A stretch of 59,318 nt of DNA, taken from contig CABFPE010000111.1 in NCBI GenBank assembly GCA_900660155.1, forward strand, positions 1,536,153 to 1,595,470, given 5' to 3'. Shown piece by piece: positions 39,001-51,000 of the stretch (position 1 is its first letter; every line of letters begins with the position of its first letter). This DNA is from Hofstenia miamia. Its lineage: Eukaryota > Xenacoelomorpha > Acoela > Hofsteniidae. The translations under genes were made by a program, and so were the position numbers. Under the pieces are notes generated by a model, which worked only from the letters and a program-made list of their open reading frames with translations, had not been told where the DNA came from and searched no databases.

Positions 39001-42000
39001 GTATTAAAACTCGAATCTTATCGGTTTGAAATTGAACTTAATTTCTTAGGCTGCTTTTTAATTTTTTTTGTCTAGTAGGTTTCAGCTGATGGCTCTTGTT
39101 TACGCGTGACTGAAATCTTAATTAGCATTTTAAATCGAAATGGGCTTCAGATGCCTTCTTTTGAAACATATTCATCTGTGCTCGGGGTTTTGCATGCTTC
39201 CAAAATTTATCATTCTGGCTGATCCTGAACAAAGAAAACGACTTTATTCTGCTGTTTTAAAAAGTTCTTTTTATTTCAATTAACATTCATGTTAAGGAAT
39301 CAAGTCATTGTTTAAAATGATACTATTCATTCAGCAGCATCTAAACAAGGGCTTTCAAAGTTTTCATCGTAATTTTAGTTTTATCATTGATTTATAATTT
39401 CATGTCATATTCATTGTGTTCTTCAATTAAATATTTTTTCAAGTGTATAATTTAGAAAAATATGCAATTTATCAATTTAAGTTATTAATTAAACCTTTAG
39501 TTTTCATTAATGTGAACAAATGTCAATAATTTAAATGAAAATATCAGAAATCTTAAATACTTTCTGTTGGCTCAGAGAATTTTCGCCTTCTATATTTGCA
39601 TTCAGGACTTTTAATTTTGATCTCACGATTTTTAATTTTGATTTCAGAAATTGTCAATGTGCTGCTACTTTCATTATTAAGACTAGAAGGCTGGAAAACC
39701 AAACCCCCTATAAGGACGGATAGGTCATTTTTAACCCATAGTCTTTTTTATGAATTATACTATATAGAAATAATTCAAAATTCTGAAGATATATACCTAC
39801 TAACTATTTCATTAGATATCTACAATCTATAATCTAAATATTTACACCACTACTATGTTTAGTAAGCTTACGTTACTTCTAGTTATCATAGATATTCATC
39901 AATACAATGATTTATCCTATACAAGCACTATAATAGGAACATGATCCATATATCAACAAAAAATTCAGAGATCATTGTGAAATCTAGTGAATGAAGATTA
40001 CACATCTCCAAGATCAGATTCAATTCAAGCTGGCTGCTTGTGATGTTGCTATCAATTGTCTTCTGATACAGAATCCTTGAATTCAACAAACACATATCCA
40101 GTACATTATAAAACACTCTTACGGGCCAGCGTGTCGTTTGACATCGTGTAGTATAATTCGTATCATGTGATCTACAATTTCGACGCCATATTTTAATTCG
40201 TTGTATGAAAGTACAATGTTTGGTTTTCGCTTGTTGCCATCACTGCATTGAACGTTCTCGTGAGTCGTTGACAGAAGAGCTATCGATCTGTTCTTCTTGC
40301 ATTTGTGAATACAAAGAATGACATCCTCATCAGATTTGAAAAATTTCGAAGAATAGAGTTCTTCATTTCTCATTATTTCATTGATATCCGACAGTTCGCG
40401 TCTGATGGTTCTCATTGTGTCGTCAGAAGGCTAATGCCTCTTTGACATCGATTTTGAGCTAATTTGGAGACCTAAAAATGTATCTGTTGTCATATTGTGT
40501 CCATTTTTCTGAAGACCTTCTTGTACTAGACGATTGACTACATAGTATGAAAGTGTATAATTTGAAGGGGGAGGGAGAGTAAGCTCATATCTATGTATAA
40601 GAAATGGTTAGGTTTCTCCAATACATATTTTCACATTCTAAGATACTGTATAAACAAAGTCAGGAAGTTACGGAGCCACAGCTGTTAATTTGAAGTCACA
40701 GCTCCAAGTTAAAACTCTCTATGGGTCAAAAATGACCCCTAGGTCCTTCTAGTGTTAAGACGCTGTAAAGCAAAATAGAAAAATATCCTTCTTGAATTTT
40801 GATATCCACATCTAATTTTGTTAAATTTAATCGTTTATTCAGGTGTCATGACATACGGACCAAACTGTTATATTATCATACGTATAGCTATACAATTCAA
40901 ACATCCCATAAACTGAAAACAGTAGTAAAAAAGTCAATAGTAAGATAAGTTCCAAGATTTAGGTTTTGACCGTTCAAGATAGCGGGGAAGAATATGAAAG
41001 AATGCTAGTACGCATTGACACAGTTTTGTGATGTCAATTTACTATAAGCTTCATCAATGCTTGATTCAAGATAAACCAATCTTTGTTCGCCAACTCTAAG
41101 TGCGACAACCTCGGGGATACGGAGAGTGTGTTTAACAATGCATTTCATCGTCGGCTATGGAGTTTCAACTGGACTGAGTTGATGCGAATAAAGTGAAACA
41201 GTTATATTGTAACTTTCAAAAACCCCTTTTAACAGGGTAGATTTTGAGTTTGGATCAATTTGCTTAAAATATATATTAGAATTAAAACAAATTTCACTCA
41301 TGAATCCCTTCGAAAAGTAATCAGTGAAGTATTGGAATGGAAAAGAAACTGTTCTGGATAAAGTTCTTGCGGGAAAAGTAATAATTTTAGGAGTAGACAA
41401 CTTCCCACTTTCCGCTTTTGTCTGTTTCTAACAGTTGGTGTTGAAACAAGTTGTTATCTTCATTGTCATCATCAACTAATACTGCATCATCAAAATTTTC
41501 CTTAGATGCATGATCTTCAATGTACCATACCTGTGGAAAATTTGGCTCTCCAAAAATAGACGTGTGACTTCTGTATTTCATGGTAATGGTACTAAATGCT
41601 GCAAATTGTGTGGGCAAACAGTTAATTTCAACTGTTTTACGACTGCAATATCGACCTGTGTACAAGTGCTTATGGATTTTAAAGGAACTATCTAAATTTC
41701 AATTTTTTACCATTTCTACTATCTTATACGACCCATCGTCCCGTCGCACTTGTAAATCTGTTTATAAAATAACTGTGTATCTACAGTAATAGTATGTCCC
41801 CATGAGTTATCATGTATCCAAAGTACTCAAATGTGCCAATTATAAGCATTATTATATGCAAGTATTTGAATGTCTGATAATGAGACAGTATCATATCAGC
41901 CATCTTCATCTCATTGAACAGTGATTATATTTTTGTTCATATTGATCTGAAAGGAAAGCTAATGTAAATATAATATATTTCAAGGAGTGCTTAATACAAC

Positions 42001-45000
42001 AGGAGTGACAACCAATAATTCATTGAGATAAGATCAAAGGCTTCATTAATTCAAAATGTGTGTACACTTAACTATGTAAGATCAAAGCATAAAGCAAATT
42101 AAAAACAGAATGTTGTTGAAAATTCTGCAGGCAAGAGTTATCTAAACAACAGTGTTTGCAATAGGACTTTCACTTGATGTTTGTCCAGTTGTAACCATAT
42201 TCTCAACAATAAGAAACATGTAAAATAGTCACAAAAATTAGCAGATTTTGTAATTATCATCAGAATTCCGAGTAAGTTTGCTAATTCCCATACAATTGGT
42301 GGGATGCTAAATAAGAAACTGAATTGTTATTTTTAAGTGTATCTACAATTGTAATAACTTTTTCATAAACACTATTCCGCATTAATCTATGAAAAAAATC
42401 ATGACCATATTGCTATGCATTTCGTGTATAAATAATACCAACTGAACCGAGTTAAAAATTAGATTTCTCATGTTTGTGAAAACCTTATTGTCCACTTTGC
42501 TTAACTGAACAATAGAATTACCTCTCTACAAAATGAAATAAAAGTTAACATTTTTTGAACTATTTGCTACCATGTTTTGCAAATTTTCAATATGTATTTC
42601 ATTTAATTATTTTCAGAACTGGTGCCCTAATATTATAGGACTGGTTTGGGTTAGTCATCTATTTGCACTTATATTTTTAAGATCAAAATTGACCCCTATA
42701 CGAGCTATAGGGATATCAAAATTTCGGTGGTTCCAGTGTTAAGGTTTTCTTTTAGATATGCATTTGCGCTTGATTACAAGGTAAGATATCTTGCTAATAT
42801 TAGTCTAGTATCTTTTTTGAAAGTCCAATCGGTTTTCTAATGATTTTGGTAGAAATTAGACTTTAAATTTAGGTCACTCGTCAATATTTAATGGAAGGGC
42901 GAATTTCGGGTAGTGTAGAACAGGCTGCACGTGCTACCGGTGTCTTTCAAAATGGATCGGGCGAACACGGGCACACAATATTTTCCCCACCGCAAAACAC
43001 TCTTTCCTACCTCTTGCTAAATATTAAATTTTTAGAATATAAATAAATGAAAATTTCACCATATCTCACACGTAACTTTTTCAACGTGAATAAACTACAA
43101 AACTATTAGACACTCAGCACTCAGCTCCAAGCAAAACTTCGATATGAAACTATATTTATAGGTAAAGTTAAACCAACAAATTAAATACGAACCTTAACTT
43201 TGTTTTTCAAATGCATGATTAATCTCTGTCTTTATATGCATTTATTTTTTTCGTACACTATGTATATATTAGTAAAAAGCTTTCTTTTGAGCAATGTACG
43301 CGTTTATTCTCATAATTACTTCTGCATCCTCCAACAGACATTTATTGATATGTGATATAATGCATCGTGTAATCGCGACCTAAGGCATGGATACAGAAAT
43401 TTACGCACATTCCACAAGGTGGCGTCTTTTACGCGATAAATGAAGCCTTTTGATTTTTTCGCAATAAATGAATGGTTGTCACTCGTGTTGTATTAAGCAC
43501 TCCTTGTATATTTATACGCCAAATTTGAATAGTTTTAACGTTATGTAATTATTATTAGCATAATTTATTTAGTTGTAGTTGCTGATATTTTGCTCATTTT
43601 TTTTTAAAAGCAAAGCATTCAAATTATGAAACTTTTCCAAAGTTTTATAGTCCAATGAACGATGCCATTTTCAAAATACAGACAATTCTTAATCCAATTC
43701 TGATGAAATATTTCAGTCACAAAATAACGTTAAATTCAATTAAGTAGTCCATTGTTAAATTCAATACACTAAGTTGTGCTCAAATAGTACTTTTTCATTA
43801 CCATATAAGCTCACGTGCTCACCTGAACCTAGCCGTTTACATCCTGTTATGAAAAGTTCAGCATGTCTTCCCAAAAAAATTGTTAATTGGAAAAATATTT
43901 ACGCTTGGAACGAAAATTTTTCTGACTAGAGTTTAATTTGAAAATAACCAATTGAAAGTTTTAGCATCTATATTGTGGTGCTTAGGTATTGGGTTTCAAT
44001 TCATTGAAACAATAACTGACATTTCTATAAATACTTTAAAATTTGATGCACATTTTACATAATAGGGATCTGCATATTATGCTGCTATATTTAGGTTATC
44101 GAGCGATGGTCTTCTGTAATGAATGAGCAAGGAACTCTTTATGTGGCACAGGTTAATTTTTTTTTCTACACACTCAGCATCCATCATTTAGGAAGATTTT
44201 CAAATTTTGATCGAAGCGGTCATTACTAATATTGATTTTGACAATGAAGCAGTGGACCAAATGAAACGTAAACTTCGCATACATTATGGACGCAGACGGT
44301 ATCCGTTATCCGCCATTAATGACAGTGAGAATGCTTTGTGGGCATTACCGAATATTGTAACTATTTTAATTAAATTCAATATCAATGTCTTTGCGCTTTA
44401 GTTGATAGAAAATTTGCGCAAGCAAATAGAAGAACCTCATTGGATGTTTACTATTGAAGGAATAGTGAAAGATTCTGTCAATGCAATGATATCTTTTTTA
44501 CAAGTCCTGAAATCCAGTATTGTATTCTTTTCAAACAGCATTACCCTTTCTTAGATTGTAGATCGCACGATCGTCCGCTTTCCACTGTGATATCAGAGAG
44601 TAGTATTTCATCAGAAGATGCTGAAATCTCAATCAGTGGAGCTAGTAGCATGCCACAAAAACGACCTTCATCGAGAGAAGTTGAAATTTTAGCTGCTGAT
44701 AACACAAGGTAAATCCATTTAGTGTCTATCAAGATAAGACATTGTTGAGCTTTTGTAATTGTGAGTAATAATGGATGATGCTGTCTATGTTAATTTCTCA
44801 TTGATCATCTTAATTTTACGACTAATTTTTGTACTAAATTGTCAATATTTGTCAAATGCTACCAAATTTTAATCTTAAAAATGCTTTGATTTTACATTTT
44901 ACGTTTTTTTTTACTTATTTTGACTTAACGTCTAGGAACAGGACAAACATTCCATTATGAACAATTCATTAGCAAATATAGTTGTTTGTTTAATAATTAA

Positions 45001-48000
45001 ACTTCTGTCCAAATCGACACCCATTTTGTTAAATTTTCGCAAGTTTGTGTTCTGGTAGGGCAGATTTCATTTCTTTCCATTGGCTCCATGAAAACCAAAC
45101 AACTTCCAAAATAGACAATTTATATGCATAATTTTGACTCTATTGACTTTTGTGGTCACCCTAGCCATCAGCAGTCAGTCTCATGTCTCAAGACGTTGTA
45201 ATACATACATGGAAGCTATTTCATAAATGAAATGAATGATGACTAAATAACCATCCACTGGAGTATATTATACATACAGTCAAATCTCGCTTCTATGCCA
45301 CTCTCGCTGTTATGCGACTTTTCCTCAGTCCCGACGATAATAAACCTGCTGTTACAAACTCTCGTTAATATGTCACTCTCGCTACTATGCCCCTTTCGCT
45401 CGGTCCTTACGGGCGGCATCCTGGCAAAGTAGTGAGATTTGACTGTATTACATTCTTTTGATTTAGGTTATGATGACGTGTAAATATTTAGTGTATTAGT
45501 GTTAATATTGACAACGAATTAACTCATGTTGGGGAACGTGAGGCTACTGCATTTACATTTTTCAAACAAAATTTGTAAGTTGTCGAAAACAAAGTTACTT
45601 AAGAAACTTGAATACGCCTATCAGTAATGAAACAAATAGTGAGTTGAATTTAATTAAAACTATTATTATTCAACCAATGAAATAAAAAAATGAACTATTT
45701 TTCTTTAATTTCATTCTATCTGATGATAAGTAAGCAACATTTTTTAGTGAAATCACGGTCACTCCCCATAAAATATTTAAAAACAATCAAATATTTGTGG
45801 GTCAGAGTCTATATCATTCTTCTTTTGCGAAAGAAATCCTGTATAGGATGTAATATTGTCGTGTCCAGATTTGTACATAGGCGCAGAACATTTGCGTATC
45901 AATATTATACAAAGCAATTCATTTCGAATGCTCTTTTTAACAACAATTGGCTTGAAAAACTCAGGAAAATGTACATAGCATTGTGCGAATGAGTAATCTG
46001 TAAGTTTAACGAAACTCTAAATAGTAATTTCACAATGCTGCTGCAAACACTCTTGCCGTGATTATAGTTGATCAAAGTACTGCAGAATCCAGTCAATGTG
46101 GCCATGGTATCATTATGCAAAAATAATACAATATTCAATATTGCGACTGGGGTATATAAAATTTATTTTTTGTGAAGACAAATGGAATAAAATTTTCACA
46201 CTTTGAATATTGTCAATTGAAGTTGTATATAATTTCATTAATTATAGATTGATGGAGTATCTTGTCAACCATGAGCGATTGGTGAAACAAATTCTTGAAA
46301 TCTCATTGTCAAATGCCGAACAATTGATGCGATTTAACATGAGTGATCGAATGAGTAGAAATTTTTCTAATCATCCATTGCCACGCTTAGATGAATCGAA
46401 CGTCAGTAGACTGTACTCTTCTTGTAAGAATTTTTTGTATTAATTTCGTAGTATCAGTATTATAATTGCTTAACAGTTAATTATTTTTCCGCAATTCAAC
46501 ACTTTAATACTTGTATTTGTCGATTTTATATTGAATATCTATCAAATTTAGTATTTTTTTAAAAAAAAAGGAAAATTTTATTGTGTTCATGTGATTCACA
46601 AGAAGACGGTTTGCGTATATTCATCAAGACACGAATCCTGTTACACATTTCAAGACAAGTGTTTCCATAACTTCGCTTCAAATTACTTTGAACTCTATTA
46701 TGAGAATTTTTCGTGTTGATTTTAAGTTTTACCGCTGGAAAATGCTATTTCTAGAGCTTTTAGTAATTTACTAGGATGTCAATGAATTTTCTTTACTGTA
46801 ATCGATAATGCGAAAGAATCTTTGGCTTTTTCCAGATATTGTCCGCGCATCCGTGATTGGGATGGTAAGAATAGCATACTGAAAAGTACCGTAAAAATGG
46901 GGTAAATCGGACACTTTTTATCTTTAATCGACTAATGAAAATTGTTAGATGCTTCTAGTGAAACCGAAATGCATTTTTTAGTTAGATATACATTTTTCAA
47001 CTGAAATTTATCAATAGAAATTTTTTCAGTGCATTCACAGTTACATCGTGTTTGAAATTCAAAAAAGTCGAAAAAATCAAATTTGACTATTTTTCATCAG
47101 GTTTGATTTACCATAAAGCTTTGTTGTATGTTGAAATGGGCTGGCTTGCGGAAGCAGCATTAGAAACCCTTACTAATTCAGCCAATTGTTTGTAGCTGGT
47201 CAGTTGTACCCAAATATAGGCGACGCGAATTTTTGGAAGCAAGATTAATTGATACTAATCAATCTGTTGAGACGGCATTTCTCACTGTCTATTGTTATCG
47301 CACACGAGTATGTTGATGAATCACGTTCAAACTTGTTTAGTGTTCAAGGATTTCGTGCGACTGGATTGCACTCCAGCCCTGAAGTATCTGCCAGGTGAGC
47401 AAAGTTCTGACGGAGCTGTGATTGGCAGACAGATTGATTCCGTCTTGATTAATCTGCTGAAAACAAACAGAGGTGCTGGACAAGATACTTTGTGAGGACG
47501 TGGATCAAAAGTAGCGGCGGGCAGGAAGGTGGCCATCAGTGATGTTCAAAAACCAACAGGTGGAATTTCACCCGAAACAGTGCTCAGTGCAGGTCGAGGA
47601 TGAGGGCAAGGGCGAGGGCGGGGAAGAGGAATAGTACGCGGACGAGGACAGTACAGCAGCATGAGAGATTCTTCAAGTTTGTCGTCCTCATGTGATGAAG
47701 ACGACACATGCGCAAGCTATTCAGTCGCCTTTATGAAGTCCAGTGGACCGAACTGGATCCAATGTGTTACTTGTGCCGAGTGGTTCTGTGGCAAGTGCAA
47801 CGATGGAAGCGTTGATCCATTTTTCGAGTGTGCCCAGTGTGCATACTCATTTTAACTTCAGTTTGCATTATTTGCATTTGATTTAGATCGTTTCTGTCCA
47901 GTTTGAAATACAAAACTTGGTGTCCGAATTACCCCATTTTTTCTTTTTTTTAAGTACTCCTCGTAGAAATTATCCAGACAAATTTCTACAAGGCTTGAGG

Positions 48001-51000
48001 TTATCGCGTCATTACATATTGTAAATAACGCCCCATTTGCGGTTCATGTAGGATTATAGGATTATAGCATCATTACAAATGACAAAAAAATTTAAAACCC
48101 TCAAAAAGGTGTCCAAATTACCGCATTTTACGGTATCGAGTATGGCTCATTTGTGAGCATTAACTTCATATCTTGCAATTTAACTTAATTCTTTGATATA
48201 ATGAAAGTTTTATTAATTCAAACATAACAGTAATTTTGTTATAATAGCAAGGTTTGATCAAAATTTTTATTTGCAATATTTTTGAAATCACATTATAGAT
48301 GAATTCAAACTCTTTCTTGATATACAACCCCCTGTTTTCCTATTCAGTATTCAGAAACTCATTAAATTTAAAATAAATATCAAATTATGACTTTATTAAA
48401 AATTAAAACTAGGAAATATAACAAACTATAAACTTTATTCTATTCTCCATACTGTAAATCATCTTCTGTAATAAATCTTGTGCATAGCCGCTGTAAATAC
48501 TGCAAAAAATTGAATAAATAGACCCATCTTGGTTATCCTTAGGAAATTGAAATTTAATTAGGGAACCCAGTTATTGCTCAGGAAAATACAGTAAAAATCG
48601 TAGTACCATATGTTAGCTATATATGCTTAATTTACAAATTCGAATTTATTCCTACAACTCTTTCTAACAATATATATAGTAATAAGCTTTTGTCAAGCAA
48701 CTCTGAAGCATTTGGCTGCCAAACTAAAACATAATCCACACATCGCAATAGACGTATCAACAAGCACAGTACAACGACATCTCGATGGAGCTAACGTTAC
48801 ACTAAAAATAAGGCCAAGTGAAAAGGATTTGCTGAATCCATTTTAAGGCCTAAATCAGAGCATACAATTATTTATTACCAGGATGAGAGTACTTTAAATG
48901 TTTTGCAAAGGGCTTTAGGGAAGGTCGATTTGAGGCCAATGCGGCACAACTACACTGCCAAATTCCAAAGGCCGAAATTTACAGTGCACCTTTATCACAT
49001 ATTGAAATTTCGGGTTCTTTGTCAAATCGAGGACCAAGAAGCCCAATGAAGTTAGGCAAACCAAATATTAGAAGATCCACAAGCCAATATGCCTCTTATA
49101 AATCAAGTGAAAGGTATTTTTGAAGATTTTATCAGGTATACGATACCCCTTATCATGCAATTAGTTTTTTCAGCATGTACAGAGGCAATACGCAAGATTT
49201 ATGGTGAAGAAGATTTTCTGTATAGAGAATATAGTAAACATTGTATTAGTTTATAGTTTATTTTGTTCTTAGTTTGATAAAATTTAATAAAGTCATAGTT
49301 TGATATTCATTATAAATTGAATGACTTATGTTTAAAATTGAATGCAGTAATTTTTAATTTGAATAGCTTATATTTTAAATTTATTGCGTAATGTTTTAAT
49401 TTGAATGCAGTAATTTTTAATTTGAATGCGGTAGTTTTTAAATTGAGCGGTAAAGGGTGTAGATATTTTCCATTATTCTGATGTAATTTAAATATGATAT
49501 ATTTAAACCTTGCGACCCAAAGTTTGAATAATCGGAACTGTCCAAAACATATAGAATAGGACGAATGATAATTACTCCTAATAGTAGATATCGAAGGTAG
49601 ACTTGATACGTAAATGGGTAAACAAATTTGTTTTAAGTGAGATAAGGTATCCCGGGTTTATGAGTCTGTGCTTCCACAGGCTGTAGTGTGGCGAACATGT
49701 TTTAGCAATTTGATAGGATGGTTGCTGTTCTGTACTTGGACCCACAATATTTCATCGATTTTCACACGATGGAAAGTAGGAGCTTTATTCCCAGTGAAAT
49801 GCAACACTCATCGTAAGACGAAAAGCTGCATTAATTATTATCATAAGCAGGAAAAAAATTCGGCTCCAAAAACCTTTTTTCGGCACTGTTTTAGGCGCAA
49901 ACGTTCGTTTTTCGGCAGAATTATTCGAAATTTCGTCAAATGCATACTTGGAATAATAAAGATAGAGAGTATGTTTTGAAATGAAAAACAACGTGAATAA
50001 TATAATTAAATAATGTATTACAAAATATATTCTAAAATGAATTGAATTTAATAAAAACCAGCTGATTTGCTGTTTTGCCCAGTATGTGAGGTCGATCCTG
50101 CAAAAAATAATGGAGTATTGAAAAAAGTCGCTCAACCATCGCTGTGAGGTGACAGGTGCAAATGTGTGAACTACGATATCGCGGAGATTCCTAACGTTTC
50201 CGCCTTCTAGTAGGACACTAAGAAGCACATTCAAGTCACCTGCTTCCCCATGTTTTCGAATTTTTCAAGACAAATCTTTGCAACATTATTTACAGCATTG
50301 CCAAAATTAGTAATTTTGTCTCGAGTTTTTTCAGAATTTTGAATAGTAAAACCATTCTGCTGAGGAAATATAATTTTGCTGTTTAAGAATTGCAGAGAAA
50401 CAATGTAACAAACTTCGCAGATACCCGCAAATTCTCCATTATTCTACAAGTTTCAGCAGCTGCAGCAGATTGTTTTACTGGGATAGTTGGTAGGTATTCA
50501 TTTAGTTGTGTCAAATTATTTGAAATACATACTACATCCACCATCCATGAGCCCTATCTTGTTAAATATGGAATAGGGTAGAGGGAGTTTTGACCATTTC
50601 ATAAATGTTGCCACGCTGTAACCCTTAGACTTGACTTCTCGAAAACTCGTTTGACGTTTCATTTCAGCCCTTGTATTTTTCAACTATTTTAGACACTATT
50701 CGATGAATTAAGTGGGCCAGGCAAGTATTAAATCGGATGTTCCTCTCGGACTGATCCAGGTAGACTAATGGAGATGACGTTGCTCTGGTTGGGTTGATTA
50801 AAGTGTTTTTATCTTTTTTGTGCAGAGTGGAATTTTGGTGATCAGATACATGATTTGATTTCGAGACATTGAATGATTTTAAACATGAGTTACAAACATT
50901 AATCAGTCTTTGGAATTCTTGTCGCAAAATGTTAAGAGATACGTTAGCACGAATGTGTGCTTTTGATGAAACAAACGAAGCAGACTTTGCCATAACACAA

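Noticed and set aside
40980..41150. Minus-strand frame starting [20 protein letters not shown]
   Set aside because: Looks coding-like but is only 47 codons, has no family I recognise and no usable splice context.
45690..46138. Overlapping plus and minus frames in ASK intron 27
   Set aside because: Mutually shadowing frames in AT-rich DNA, no family match.
48917..49120. Possible extra ASK exon with Ser/Arg-rich reading
   Set aside because: The same DNA reads as a Tc1 catalytic block in another frame, and the phases of exons 28 and 29 already join.
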